64,000 nt of DNA from Ochotona curzoniae (GCF_017591425.1 NW_024464918.1:8678001-8742000), one strand, 5' to 3'. Numbered from the stretch's first letter, positions 34,461 through 47,350 are shown. Made by a program: numbers and translations. The notes: generated by a model from the sequence alone, not told the origin.

Positions 34461-35855
34461 CACAGAGAAATTTTCGCCAGCACTTTTCAGAAGATTTTTA
34501 TGTTTTCCTTCAGAATTATGAGTACAAATCTTGTGAGAAGATCTTAGGCTACACATTTTTAAATTCTTCCAGATGACTTTTATTGACCAGATACCAAGTG
34601 GAGAATTGTTACATGGAATAGATATAAAGTACTGATACTTGAGATACAGATATTCTAGAAATCTTCCCCTATGGGCCTTAAGTCATTTGCTGTTTGAGTT
34701 TCCATTGTCTCAAGCAATCAGCATCATCAACAACAAAAGAATATCAACAGGGTGCTCTTGAAGGCACCATCCTAGACCAACCTCCATCCCTTGAGTCCAG
34801 TTAAGATGAAGTTCTCACTGATCCCTGACTCATCGTTAAGTATCTAAGAAATGAAGTGAATTTACCAAGGATAAAGCACATATGCTTTCTTGTTCGTCTT
34901 TACATTTAACTCAAGGCTAATTTCCCAATCACATGTCAGAGCAGTAGAAAATGTAGACAAGGACTGACATCACAATTTTGGATTATGGGAGGGGGGGCGG
35001 TGTTGGCAAGTAGAAAAGAAATAAGTAAAAGCATTTGATACAAAGATGAAATTAGGTCTTAGATGACTCTCAGAAGGTGCTTTAAACCTCCGCTCATGAC
35101 ATGACCACCCGCCCCTGGAGAGCCAAATAAATTATTCTAAGATTCTTTTACAAGATAATGAAAGCTAATTTGAAAAAGTAAATAGTAATGGCAATATTAA
35201 GCAATTCTAATCACCTTCACAACTATTTCTGGAGCTCCCCATGCTGACAGATTTATTTGATTTTAAGTCCTTTTCCCTCATCTTTTAAAAAGCATTTTAC
35301 ATAATCCGGCATTACCTATTTTACATATGTGGCATTTTGCTTAGCATTAAAGTAGTTATTTGGAGAAGATCCTTTACTGATTATTCTGGGGAACAGCCTG
35401 CCACCCTCTCCAGGAGCAGCAAAAGATGTAGGGATGCTTGTTTAAATGTGGCTTTTTCTAACAGCTTGTTGAGCTGGGGAGCAGAAGAGGAGTGTAAACA
35501 TTATTAAAATAGTCTATAGTGCCAAATGCAAAGAATCTGATGCCAGAATTTTTCCAAAAGTAGCATGGATCTGACAGAGAATGCATACTCTAGTATTTAC
35601 ACTCCTGGCGTCATCATGACTTACCAAGGTTCATGCATCAGACATGTGTTCTAATCGGTAAGCTGGGGATGTTGCACACCCTCTCTTCCCAGTGGCTCTG
35701 TAGAGAAAACAACAGGTGTCTCAAGTCAAATACTCCAGTGGAACAGTCAGTGACGATCAAGCATCCGGGTGGGCCGAATAACCTGCAGATTTGCTGTTAG
35801 GTTTTCCTTTTTGTCCTTCACATCTCTAGTCTTGGGGGATAGGAGAGATGGGGAG

Positions 35856-35904
<49 letters not shown>

Positions 35905-36790
35905 TCTCTACAAAACCAAGTTCTTCCTATTGTCTAATGGAATTCAACAGTGTTCCGAACCTACAGCAAAGGCTTAAGGTAAAAGGGAATACAGTGGACA
36001 CATTTTGCAGCTTCCATAAAAGAAATACAAACACAGGGATTTCTGGTAATGCTGAGTACTTCACATGTAAGCACCGCCACCCTTGGTAAAACACTAGCTT
36101 CTCAGCACTCACACATGAACAGAGCTCCAGTGCAGAGCTGAGACAACAGCAAAGTCCTTGGGATTCTTCTCTGAATACAGTGTGTGAGAGTGTGCTAAGA
36201 AGCAGAGACACTATTTCCGCTAGACATGAATTTTAATTTATACCCTCTGGTCTCTTGGAGGTCTGAAGGTTTTATAGGAAAGGTACAGAAATTTATTCGA
36301 GCTCTGAGAAAAGATGATGTTATAGGCTGTTTTCCTTGGCAACTGGATAGGTATGTGGTCTCTCCAAGGAGACTAACATGGCCTGACAGCTGGTGAATCT
36401 CGCGGTACTTGATTTGGTTTCTCATAACTAATCCCGTTCCAGGTATTAACTGACAATGGCTGGAAGTGACAGGGCTATTTTGGTTTTTGCTGTTTTACTA
36501 CAGAATCCAAAAGATAAAAGAAAATTACTGAGGTTGCAGGTTACAAGTTTGGATAGCTCATTATAAAATCTCCATTGAGATATAGGAAATCTTGTTCCCT
36601 GCAATTTTTTGTATCAGTACCTCATTTTTAAGACTAAAGTCTTGACTGTTCTAATTTGCTACATGCTTATCCATCATATCCTGCTGTCAGTTGTGGAAAT
36701 ACTGTTACCTAGCAAAAAATTCTTACATATATTTTAGGCTCGTAGAGGCGCTTCAAAGTTAAGACTAGTATTCGTCTGGCTACAAAGTTA
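34461..36790. other. Single-copy DNA with (CA)n; possible conserved patch
   Basis: No old repeats recognised except the (CA)n at 35,858-35,901. 35,190-35,640 is repeat-free, with words such as TTAGCATTAAAGTAGTTATTT and CTGGCGTCATCATGAC that could belong to a conserved element; not testable here. Confidence 0.35.
35858..35901 (+). repeat. (CA)n microsatellite, about 22 units
   Basis: Uninterrupted CA run of about 44 bases; likely polymorphic. Confidence 0.97.
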
Positions 36791-36794
36791 GCAT

Positions 36795-36995
36795 ATGTTG
36801 AATGAATAAATAATGATAATATGAATGATAGAAAGGATAAATGCTTTAGCATATCTATTATGTGCCAGGCAACACATTATGTATCTTATTAGCATTACTG
36901 TATTAAACATCCCTAACAACCTAAAAGTTTTTTACACACACACACAGACACAGTGCCTCAAAATGTATAATGTGATTAAGATCCTATAATAAATA
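36795..36995 (-). mobile_element. MIR-type SINE, minus strand
   Basis: CTATTATGTGCCAGGCAACACATTATGTATCTTATTAG and CATCCCTAACAACCTA match the reverse complement of MIR ('tgtgccaggca...ttacatacattatctc...cctcacaacaaccct'). Confidence 0.75.
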
Positions 36996-37099
36996 GGAAA
37001 TTAATTGTCACTTGCTAGATAACCATTATTTTATAACATCTAATAAAGAGACCAAAACACTAAATGTAGAAGTAAATGTATACATGAAAACAGTCATTT

Positions 37100-38235
37100 C
37101 TCATAATTTTGATTAATATGTATTAGCTGTACATTTTCATGGTGTACAGGGCAGTATTTCTACATGCACAAGCAGATCATACCAGGCAAGGGGCTTCCCA
37201 TTTCCTTATCTTCACTCTGCCTTCCAGCTCTTTATATAGAATACATCATCATGCACTATAAGCACTCCACTACGCTGTAAAACATCTAACCTTCCACCCT
37301 CAACTGAATGTGAACTGGTGCTCAGTATTCTGCTCTCTATCTTTACCCTGCCTGACTTCTATGACTCAGTATGAGGTTTGCACTGTTGTTTCCAAGTTTT
37401 CACAGAGTGTCTCTCCTTCAGTATCTGTCTTATGTCACTTCACAAAATGCTCACCAATTTCATACATTTTGCTGCAAATGTCAGGATTTTAATTTTTTTC
37501 TGTATGACCAAATAATATTCCAGTATGGGGATTACTCTTTTTCATCTAATCATCCATTAGTGGACACTTAGTCTGATTACAAACCTTGACTATTGTGAAT
37601 ACCATAACATTGAGAATGGGAGTGTAGGTTTCGCTTCTACATACTGATGATATTTCCTTCAGATGAATACCCAGAAATAGGATAGCTGAGGCATATTTTG
37701 GAACTCCTGTCAGTTTGTTGTGTAACCTCTACCATGTTGTCCATAGTGGCTGCACTAATTCACATTCACACCAATAGTCAACAAGGGCTCCTCTTTCTCT
37801 ATGTCCCTGCTAGTGTTTGTTAATTTTTCTTATCTTTGTGAAAGGATAGTTTTGATTTGCATTTGCCTGGTGGCTAATGACAGTACTTTTTCATATAAAT
37901 GTTGTTTTTTTGTTTTCTTCTCAGAAATACTTATTTTTTTTTACCTAATTCATAAATGAATTATTTCCTGCTGTTATAGTTTATGACTTCCTTTTATATT
38001 CTAAAATTGCTTGTTCGGTAAAGAACTTGCAAGTATTTTTTTTCCATACTGTTAGCCACCTCCTCACTCTGTTGACTGCTTTCTTCTGGGTGTGGAAGTT
38101 TCCTGCCCTGCCATAATTCCTCCTGTGTAGATTTGGTTTGCTTCCTAAGCTTTGGGAGTCTTATTTATAATATCACTGCTTATGGCAATGCCTTCAAGCT
38201 TACTACATCTTGGAATAAAGGACAGTGATGCTTTC
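37100..38235 (-). mobile_element. Ancient L1 LINE 3' end, minus strand
   Basis: Reverse complement of L1: ATAATATTCCAGTATGGGGATTACTC, CATCTAATCATCCATTAGTGGACACTTAG, ACTATTGTGAATACC (about 37,510-37,600), CAGATGAATACCCAGAAATAGGATAGC, TTGTCCATAGTGGCTGCACTAATTCAC, and TTTTGATTTGCATTTGCCTGGTGGC (about 37,850). Left of 37,320 is 3' UTR. Terms are in the order expected for an old L1M/L1P-like element. Opposite in orientation to the other L1s in the window. Confidence 0.93.
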
Positions 38236-40079
38236 AGTTTTCTTCTTTCTGTTCCAGGTTGCTTTGGATATGTAAAGTCTCCTGTTTCCAAGCAAATTTT
38301 ACAATTACTTTTTCTAGCACTGTAACAGTTTTTTTTTTTTTTTTTTGATGAGTTGTGTAACGAACTGATACCATTCTTTGGTTAGTATAGGCAGTTAATA
38401 TTACTTCCATTACTTCTACAAACATGGAAGCCTTTTCATTTTGTTGTGTCTTGTTCAATCTCTCATTAGTTTTTTTCATAAACATACCACTATTTCAAGA
38501 GTAGCATACAAGGCCAGGGACTTTGCAGCACCTTTCAGGGCAATGGGAAGGTGTAACAGATGAGACAGTGGATCTACATCTCTCCCATCTCATCAAAGGG
38601 GAAGCCCAGTCTGAAGTTAAATGGGTCTTTATTCTCTCCAAATGCATCAGTTCCTTTCCCGTGGCTGTAGTTTTGCTGAAGGGTAGATAGGAGTCATTGG
38701 AATCTGAGTCACATACTTGTGTAAGCCACTGATTTACTAATGCAGCATTTTGCTACCTTAATAGAATCATAATTATTCCCATAAATCACTTGTATATCAC
38801 TAAATTTATTCACTTTGGGCATAAATCATGTCCCCTCAATGCCTGCAACAGGTAGTTCTAATTGTTAACACCGTATTGTATGCTAGAGTTTTAAGTAAAT
38901 GAACAGGATTCAGAAAAATATCAATTGCATAATTTCATGCACATTTTACAGACATATATATTATATATGTATACACAAACTTAACTATTCTTGCACATGG
39001 ATTCATGGATGCAGAGTGTGAAAACAACTTTGTTTCTAAGACCATTAACAAATGACAATGTAAAGATTAGCAATTAATTCAGTGTAACATGAACAGGGCT
39101 GTAGAAAGGAAGAAAGTCAAGCATGTTTTAAGATTCTAGCAGATTTGTGTCAATACAGGAAACCAAGAAAGACCTTGAGAGAGAGAAAATTTCAGGATAA
39201 ATTAAAAATAAGAAACTAAGAAAGTATTGCTTTCCCAAATACAAACACATGCTAACTTTTATTGCACCCTCATATACATAGAGAGAGAGAGAGAGAGAGA
39301 GAGATACTACTGCCACAAGAGGAGGGGTATCCCTGTAACATACATTGTAGGAGGTATTTTTTTCAGACTTTACTTAACATTCCCTTGAAGAAACATGTGA
39401 GCACAGTTAAAACTAAAATTTAATTTGTTTCAATATAGAGTGTAAGTCCATTCATTTAAGGTCAGTCACTTACATTTAGCCCTTTTCCACTATTCATATG
39501 GAACAAAATCCCAATAAAACTAGGTAAGAGGTTAGTCACATGAAGTCTTTGGAGTCATTTATATGTGGGCATAGAATTACTTTTCTTGCAAAACTAACCA
39601 AGTAATAACTTCCAAGATTTTAAAACAGAAAATAAACAGGTCAACTTACAGCATGTACTGAGTACAACTTGAGACACATAAAAATTATTCCATAAATGAC
39701 ACAAATTAAAAACTGCATTCATTGTGTTTCAAAATAACTTGACACTTACTAAAAATAAAGAGTTTAGTATAGAATTGGAAGGACAAATTTATATCATATC
39801 ATCATAAATTGTAAATGTAATCTACAACTTGTACCTTTGGTCATCCTACAGACTTGACTGGTAAGGTTGTTCATTAAGATTCTAACGGCATATTTAACAA
39901 AATGGCTAAGAGTAACGGAACAATATATTTGGTAAGTTACTTTTCCTCAAGCACAATTTTGAACACTCTGAAACATGCCTATGTTTGGGATTCACAAACA
40001 CCGGCAATGGCTTTTAGTTTTGTTGCTGTTTGTTTTTTCTAATGCCACAGACAGGTCAACACATACTACAGAGGAATAT
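38236..40079. other. Single-copy AT-rich DNA
   Basis: A T18 run lies at about 38,329-38,346 and a (GA)n at 39,280-39,306. Nothing else recognised. Confidence 0.4.
39280..39306 (+). repeat. (GA)n microsatellite
   Basis: About 13 GA units. Confidence 0.95.
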
Positions 40080-40385
40080 CTCATTTGCCTAGTTCTTTAC
40101 AAAGGCTCAACTGGCTATTCCTCCATCTGCAAGTGTTGGGATCCCATATGGGAACAGGTTCATGTCCTGGTTGTTCCATTTGTCATCCAGCTCCCTGTTT
40201 ATGGCCTATGGAAGATGAAAGCCTTGGGACTCTGCACCCACGTGGAGGACATGGACGACAACCCTGACCCTCAGCTACTGGTGCAGCCATTTGAGGAATG
40301 AACCAACGGATGGAAGATCTTTCTGTCTCTCCTTTTCTTTGTAAATCTGGTTTCCAAAATAATAAATTTTTTAAGGGGGAAAAAT
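40080..40385 (+). mobile_element. C-SINE
   Basis: Head TTTGCCTAGTTCTTTACAAAGGC is worn; then TGTTGGGATCCCATATGGGAACAGGTTC, ATCCAGCTCCCTGTTTATGGCC, AAAGCCTTGGGACTCTGCACCCACG, GAGGAATGAACCAACGGATGGAAGATC and an A/T-rich tail. The plus-strand open frame at 39,975-40,301 is an artefact of this copy. Confidence 0.88.
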
Positions 40386-41384
40386 TAAAACCAGAACTTC
40401 AACCTACATTAATGTGGTTCTTAATTCCATGGGTGTCATACTGGCAACTTAGGGTTGTTTAGAAAAGGAAACGCTTATGTGGTAGAGCGGCATGGACACA
40501 GAGAATTTGAAATCTGTGTCCACTGCCTTCCTCTCTACTTTTGCTTAGATTTTAGGATTATATCTACAGGACTGCAAACTGCTAAAGGAAAAGATTCAAC
40601 TCAGACAGTATTTCAAGCCCTCTTCTTTCAAAAAAAAAAAAGTAAATTTAAATCTGCTGTCAGTAGCCATTTTTGAAAAACTAAGATATTTTTCCTTCTA
40701 TATGCATAAAGAAATATTCTAAGAACACAACACACAAGAGTATTTCAACAAGGTTGTGTAGAAACGCAACTAAAAGATGACCTTATTTCATTGCAAACTT
40801 TTTTTGATTTTTTTTTTCATGAGACATACAGTCTATGAATATTCTCAAGTTCTCTTAGATACCTAGATTTAAAACGTTTTCCAGGAAAATAAACTGACCT
40901 CTTAATTCGAATTCATCAAATTTTCGCAAGTTATCATGCAATCTCTTACAACACTTGCACAGATACTATAAACAGATATCATCAATACTTTATATATGAC
41001 ACATGAAAACGCCCAAGGAAACACAAATGCCAAACCAGCAACCTTGCCTCACAAACTCTGGGGCTTGTTTTATAGTGTTACAGTTCTACAACCACCAGGT
41101 TGGGCTGGATTCTTTGGCTGAAATAGAAGAGGCAATACACACTGTGGTAAAGACCTGAAAGTGAAAGGTCAACAAAACTATTTAAGCATGAAATTATTGT
41201 AAAGAGCAGAGCAAAAGCCAAGGAGAAGGGAAAATGGCTGCAAGCCAAGCAACTGTCCCGGGTTTTGAATTCTATCTACACAGACAGTCATAACTTAACC
41301 CTTCTATCAACAAATCTGGAGATTTGTTCACAACTTCAGGTAACAGTACTCAGATTTCTGTGGAAAAAGGTTTTCACATTCTCG
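40386..41384. other. Single-copy DNA, nothing recognised
   Basis: An A12 run lies at about 40,629-40,640. No repeat or coding evidence. Confidence 0.4.
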
Positions 41385-41590
41385 GAGGAATTGTTTCTCA
41401 AAGAGTGGTCCTTGGATCAACAGCATCAGCATAATCCAGAAACTTGTTGTAAATGCAAATGATCTGGTCTCAACTTTGATCTGCTGATTCGTGCATTCTG
41501 GGAGGTTCTGTCCAGCAATCTGGGCATTTAATAAGCTCTCAAGGGGTGCCTAAAAGGAAGTAACATTTGAAAACTACTCTTCGGAAGCAT
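41385..41590 (-). mobile_element. MER5A-type hAT DNA transposon relic, minus strand
   Basis: TTTCTCAAAGAGTGGTCCTTGGATCAACAGCATCAGCATAATCC and AACTTGTTGTAAATGCAAAT are the reverse complement of the MER5A 3' portion; the far end, AACATTTGAAAACTACTC, matches its other terminus. A non-autonomous, internally deleted element shared across placental mammals. Confidence 0.85.
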
Positions 41591-41879
41591 GCAATTTGGA
41601 TATATAAAATCCAGTTCTCATTTTTGAAGCGGTCTTTTTCATCAAAGGTAGCCAATCAGAACACTACCTACCTCTTTAAAAACGTGATTAATTCATTCAG
41701 TTGGAGCCCATGAGACAGGATTTAAATATCGAATTGGAAATGTTGAGAAGAAAGTATATAAAGATGAATTTCCCTTAGTAAGGGGAAGCCTGCTTTGGAA
41801 CAGAGTCTACACATAGAGGGTCATACATTAAAAAAAAAATCAAGATGGGTGCAGCTGTGTTATCTTCTACCAACTCCTC
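41591..41879. other. Single-copy DNA between MER5A and L2
   Basis: Nothing recognised. Confidence 0.35.
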
Positions 41880-42190
41880 TGTGTCATAGGAATCAAAATC
41901 ATCCTCGGAGATATCCACTTATCCATGTTGCTGCTTCTTCCCAAAATATCTTTCCCCTTTCTTGAGCTTCCCCAGGTAGATTTAAATACTCGCCATTCTT
42001 ATTCAGGCCTCAGTGTTTCCCTATTGTGGTCATTGCCCTAAAATTGTCATTGCACTTACTAATTTCTGTTTCCCTATTTGCTCCCCACCCCTAAACGTGT
42101 GAAATCAAATAGCTGCTAATTTATATATTTGTCTCTCTAGCACTTAACATCATGCTAGATGCTTAATGTAAGTTTGTTGAATAAACAGTT
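41880..42190 (+). mobile_element. L2 LINE 3' end
   Basis: Ends in TTTGTCTCTCTAGCACTTAACATCATGCTAGATGCTTAATGTAAGTTTGTTGAATAAAC, the L2 3' terminal signature ('cccagcacttagcacagtgc...aaatgtttgttgaatga'). The CT-rich upstream part with CATTGCACTTACTAATTTCTGTTTCCC is consistent. Confidence 0.85.
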
Positions 42191-42300
42191 TTCGCACATT
42201 CCCCATGGGGCTACTACAAGGATTAAATAAGTGTAAGATGGTGTGCAGTTAGTGAAAATATAAATATTTATATAACCGAGAGTCATATTGATAATTATTA
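42191..42300 (+). mobile_element. MIR-like fragment
   Basis: CCCCATGGGGCTACTACAAGGATTAAATAAGTGTAAGATGGTGTGCAGTTAGTG matches the MIR 3' core ('cctcatagggttgttgtgaggattaaatgag'). Confidence 0.65.
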
Positions 42301-42362
42301 ACCTCTTCTCTTGTGAACTCATCATTTTTCTCTCAAATGTGTCATCACAAGGAATGAACTGC

Positions 42363-42384
42363 AAAAAAAAAAAAAAAAAAAAAA
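42363..42384 (+). repeat. A22 homopolymer
   Basis: Twenty-two A. It is not preceded by a recognisable retrocopy or polyadenylation signal. Confidence 0.95.
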
Positions 42385-42800
42385 GATAGCTAAACCCTGT
42401 ATGGTTACTTTAACTGTTTGCACAAACAGCTGTAATTTTGCTCTGCTTTTTGAATAAAACCACCACATAAAGACAAGAAGTAACCAGATTGCTAGAACTA
42501 TGGAACACAGGTTGAGGTCTTCCAAGAATTCATTATAAAAGGATTTCTGCTAGCGTATGTAACTCATGTACAACACTAGGCAACAGCTACCCCGGAGCTT
42601 TCAAGTAGAGACAATGGCATGAGTAAAGATGCAGAGGTTGGAGGTACCAGGTCTAAGGGAGGCTGAGAGAGAGAGGGAGAAATTATACACGGTAGAGGTT
42701 ATGTTAGAGAGTTTGAATTTCATTCTAAGATTTAAAAAAAAAAAAAGGAAAGAGGTTAAGCATTGGAATAACACAAATTGCTATTTTGAAATATACATAT
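42385..42800. other. Single-copy or old-repeat DNA
   Basis: GGCATGAGTAAAGATGCAGAGG and GAGAGTTTGAATTTCATTCTAAG (about 42,615-42,730) recall a widespread old mammalian repeat whose name I cannot fix. Confidence 0.3.
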
Positions 42801-42804
42801 CTGC

Positions 42805-43128
42805 ATATATATTATTTATTTATTATTTGGGAAGGCCGATATATAGATAGAAGGAAGCAACAGAGAGGGAGATCTTTTGACTGCTGGTTCACTCCCCAAG
42901 TAGCTGCAAGGGCTGGACCTGAGCCATTCTGAAGCCAGGAGCCTCCACCAAGCTTCAGACATAGGTGCAGGAAATCAAGGCTGTGGGCCGTCCTCAACTG
43001 TTTTCCCAGGCCACAAGCAGGGAACTAGATGGGAACTACGGCTGCCAGGGACACAAACTAGCGCCCTTATGGGATCCCAGCATATGCAAGGCAAAGACTT
43101 TACCCACTAGGCTATGCTGCCAGAGCCA
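42805..43128 (-). mobile_element. C-SINE, full-length, minus strand
   Basis: Reverse complement from a TTATTTATTATTTGGGAAGGCCG tail through TGCTGGTTCACTCCCCAAGTAGC, CTGAAGCCAGGAGCC, GGGCCGTCCTCAACTGTTTTCCCAGGCC, GGAACTAGATGGGAA, CCTTATGGGATCCCAG and CACTAGGCTATGCTGCCAGAGCC at the head. Intermediate age. Confidence 0.93.
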
Positions 43129-45099
43129 ATATTAAACTGTTTTTACTACTTTGGAATTTTTAGGTTAAAAAATGCAGTAAGTGTTTGCCATATTTTTAAA
43201 GTGATATTTCCATGCTTCCTAATTTTTACTTGAACTGCAAAATTTATGAACTACACAGAGTTCTATGACACACTCCTGTCACCCATGCATTGAGGAAGTT
43301 AAATTTTGACTTTAATAGATTTTAATAATCATCATCAAAGAAAGTGCTTCACATAGGATTAAATTATGCACATGGAAAAATAATACACACACATCTGATT
43401 CTAAATACATAATTAGAATTTATTTACTGATTTCCAATGTTTATATTAAAATAAATACGGAGTGCTTAAGACAAATTAGCCCTTAAGAATTATTTCTTAA
43501 AGCATAACTTAGCAAGTGCTTACACATAAGGCACTGTAGAAGCATGAGTTCTTATTCTATCATGAAATTAGAAATTATGAAACATTGGTCTCCCAGCTAC
43601 TTCTACCACTTGACATCCAATTAAAGTAGAGTTGCAACAAAAGAACTACAAAAATCCCTAAGGAAATTTGAGAGATTGTATACAGGAACTCATGACACAA
43701 TCAATACCAGGCATTGACTTTATAAGCCCACAGTTTATTCTAGACAAGTAAAAAAATAGTTTAATATTTGTGTTTTTTTTTTCTCTTTCAGACCATAAAT
43801 ATTATGCTAACTTCTAAAAAGTGGTTTTCCGGTGGGGGTGGGTGGGGTGTGTTTCTGTGGTTTGCAGATGTCTGAACCAGCTCGCCTGAATCACAGATCT
43901 GACACTCCCACGTCATCACCTTCATGCTTCTTCCATGCCACCCTACAACGCAGGGCTGGTACTGTCAGCTACAATTATCGCTTACAGCAGAGGATTACTT
44001 AAGCTGATGTACGAGAGGAAGAATGTATGCTCCACAGCTCTGAGCTGCACTGAACTATCTATGTGATCCACCATTCGATGTTTACTGTGTGTTCGAACAG
44101 AACACAGGAGAAGAAAACAAGCCACAAAGATTGTGGAGTCTGCACTGGCGCTTCACAGAGGCTCAGACCCTTGCTCTAACTGTGGTTTTCCTGCTTTGCC
44201 AATGCATTACCAGACCCCACCGTACTGACAATCTGTACGTCAGGCCATGGCTCTGTGCAATGTAGCAGGGCAGTAGTACAGTCCATCTCCGGAATGTATG
44301 CCACCCCATCCCTAGCGAAAACAGCAGCCACATCTCCTGGGAGGATAAAATCATTCCTCAGTGAGCACCGATGCTTCAAACCCTGCTTGTTCTGAACAAA
44401 GTAACTGCTGCTTCTGACTTTCCTCCTGGACTGGAAACAGAAATAAATAGCCATGCTGCTGTTCATTATCCAACAGCTTATCACAAACTCTCATCCCCTA
44501 GCTGGGGCATCATACTGACCTTTATTTGGTCCTTATTCTGAACCCATTACTTAATAGAAATGAGCACACACACACAAAAAAATAGAATTATCACAGTGAA
44601 CACTACCTCTTGTTAAATAATATTATAAAGTACCAGGCATTGAAGATGTTAAATAATGGTTTTAGAAAACAAAAGGTATAAAATTCTTCTACATTATGCA
44701 TTAAATAATTTAGTTTCTTTAAAAAGATAATGACTCTACCTTTAGGGAGTACCGCGTGACACTTCAATACATGTATACAATGTACAGCAACCTGATCATG
44801 AGAGATATCAAAGCTGTCACCTCCAACATGCATCATTTCTTCATGCCAGAACATTCCAAGTCATGCCAACTGGCCATTTTTCAATATTCTGTTGCAAAAT
44901 TCTTACACCTCTTTTTGGCCACAATCAGTCTGTCTCCCAGGTGTGCAGAATGCCTGGCTGTGCGGGTATTACAAGGCCTGCAATAATCACTTAGCCTGGT
45001 CCTGCCAAGGCATTTGATGGTAGGAATTGAAGTTCAATAAATCTATAGCAGGCTAATTTTTAAACTGATAACTTTTATAAGGTCCATAAGTGATGCTAT
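43129..45099. other. Single-copy DNA; strong acceptor at 43,791
   Basis: No repeats recognised. A TTTTTTTTTTCTCTTTCAG acceptor-like string ends at 43,791. The stretch 43,800-44,560 is less AT-rich than its surroundings. The minus-strand open frame at 44,176-44,484 (102 codons) is unrecognised and starts in ordinary sequence. Confidence 0.35.
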
Positions 45100-45500
45100 G
45101 AATATGCAAACAGCCATTGGCAGGAACAAAGCCTCCACCTCTGACAAGGCTTACATCTTGGCATTCACACCAAATGCATTCATTTCAATTCCTCAAACAA
45201 GCCACAGATCATCTTCCTGCTCTAGCATGTTCCCTACCCCAGATTTCTCACTCCCAAATGAGGCTGTCCATTCCCTGGCCTCAAGTGGGTTATGCTGACA
45301 TTACACTTGCTTTATTTAACCCCATGTGGTTGTGTCATCCCTTTTTATGCCCTCACTGTCCTTGATAGTCCTTGTGTGTCTGTTTCTTCCATTTCCTTAT
45401 TATGTTTTCTCTGAACGAAGGAGTTAGAGTCCACTTCTACTTTCCCAATGCTTGGAACGGTAAGTTACTGACAAAATGAATGGAGGTATGTTGCTGACTG
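45100..45500 (+). mobile_element. L2 LINE 3' end
   Basis: CT-rich text with GCCCTCACTGTCCTTGATAGTCC, then TCTCTGAACGAAGGAGTTAGAGTCCACTTC, CCCAATGCTTGGAACGG and ACAAAATGAATGGAGG keeps the order of the L2 3' terminus. Plus-strand open frames at 45,098-45,365 come from this CT-rich strand. Confidence 0.65.
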
Positions 45501-46834
45501 ATGAAACAAATGGATGAATAACAAATACTCTCAACGCCATTTAGGTCAGAAGTAACACAACAGGGGCAGTCATTCAGGCCTTACTGACTCTGAAACGAAT
45601 TCCCAACTTCTTATAAAGTCCACACCTACCTAAACAGTTTCTCCCTCCTCTGGGATTTATCGATGCCCTTTGCTGTGACAAACTACTTGGAAAATGAGTA
45701 ACATATGGATGCCACATGACTTGAGATTGATCTCAGAAATTGTACTGATGAAAGCCATTATATTTGATCCTCCAGAACATATACCTCAAAGGAGGAAATG
45801 GACTATTAAATTAAAAATCAAAACTGAATGACTTTAATAAAAAATCACAAGCAACAATGACCCATTTTTTTTAAATCCCTGTACCAGGTCTTATCAGTTC
45901 ACATGATAATGAGTTTAATACTGTGATGGAGTTTAAAATGGCAAACATCACCCTCTGTGGCTGGTGACAAACGGAGTCCCACCATGTGTGAAGATTTCAT
46001 GATGATACAATCTGTGCTTCCCAATACATTTCAATAGATAGCAGCTATAGTTAAGACTTGCCTAACCAGTCTTCAGATTTCATTGGACTTCATTAGGATT
46101 GGATGACCTCCTCAAATCCAATAACATACACTGCCACAACTCTGTGCAAATGAGAGGATGGATATACTTAAAATATCAAAAACACCTCATAAAGTCTGTT
46201 TAATTATGCATAGGTTAACGGTTGCTTGCTGAGTGTACGGTATAGAGGATGAAATATTCAAGTCAGAAATAATATATAACCTTGTGGAAAAGGATATTAA
46301 AGACAGCGACTGTGTAAATATCCATGTTGGAGCCAGATGCCAAATGTCAACATTCCAGATATATGAGGAGCCGTGTACTCTTATCTTCCCCACTGCTTGT
46401 GGTTTTGTAATTAGTCCACTGGGCAATGGTAATATTACAAAAGGCTATTAATCTAAATTCACAATTTAATTCTACATTTAAAAACCCTTAGCTGCTGGCT
46501 AAGGCTTAAATTCTGGGTACCAGGTTAAAAACAAGTGAAAAAAATCCTAAAATAAATTGGAATAAAAAGCAACTAACATCCACCTCATACAACATTAAAA
46601 ACCATTGGAAGAGCACAACCCTTAATCCCTCACCTTAGGGAATCCATTGTAGTAAATAGCACACGGGCAGTGAATTTTTTTTATAATTCTTTCAGACTGA
46701 CATACAGTAATGACTTGCACCTCCATAATTGAGGTATATATTATCCTGCACACAGCTTTTCACCCAGATATCTTAAATTAATGTCTGCTAGTTTTCACTT
46801 TTCCTTTGGAAGAAATCTTACTTGTATACTTAAT
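45501..46834. other. Single-copy DNA, possible conserved patch
   Basis: 46,190-46,500 is repeat-free with GTAATTAGTCCACTGGGCAATGG and similar words; weakly enhancer-like. Confidence 0.3.
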
Positions 46835-46835
46835 G

Positions 46836-47024
46836 ATAAAAAAAATAAATTTTTATTTGAACATTGGATATACAGAGAGGAGGAGAGACAGAGAGAAAGA
46901 AGTAAGTGTGGGTCCCCAACGCAGGAAGCTGGATGGGAAGAGGGGCCCAGGACTAGAAGCAGCGCCCACACTGGATTCTGATACATGCAAGGCAAGAACT
47001 TTAGCCACTAAGCTACTTTTAATT
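46836..47024 (-). mobile_element. C-SINE with internal deletion, minus strand
   Basis: The tail end (AAATAAATTTTTATTTGAACATTGGATATACAGAGAGGAGGAGAGACAGAGAGA) jumps within about 30 bases to GAAGCTGGATGGGAAGAGGGG and the head end (TGCAAGGCAAGAACTTTAGCCACTAAGCTAC). About 140 bases of the central body are absent, giving about 190 instead of about 330 bases. Confidence 0.88.
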
Positions 47025-47139
47025 TTCCATAATCAATTTCTTCTTACGGAGGTGAAGTAAGTTCTCATGCCCTTTGTCAACCTCTACCAACTTACCTTGA
47101 GTGTTTTTTCACCAACAGGAACTTAATGCATAAATATGT

Positions 47140-47350
47140 GAGCAGAGGGAGTGGTGCATACACCAGGTAAGGTGCTCGCATCCCATTTCAGAGTTACCCA
47201 GGCTTGACTTCAAGCTGCCGCTTTTGACTCTCCCATCCTGTTCATGGAGACCTTGGAAGGGAGCAGTCACGTAAGAATAACTGGGTTCTTCCCATCCATA
47301 TTAGAGACCAGAATAAGAAGCCTGACTTTCGGTTTTGGCAACATCTTAAT
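47140..47350 (+). mobile_element. C-SINE, old partial
   Basis: GAGGGAGTGGTGCATACACCAGGTAAGGTGCTCGCATCCC resembles the head and ATCCC segment, and TTGGAAGGGAGCAG, GAAGCCTGACTTTCGG further parts. Highly diverged. Confidence 0.4.

Noticed and set aside
43826..43850. G-quadruplex at the GGTGGGGGTGGGTGGGG stretch
   Set aside because: Only three runs of three or more G; it fails the strict pattern.
44176..44484. 102-codon minus-strand open frame as a retrocopy
   Set aside because: No poly(A), no flanking duplication and no protein family recognised.
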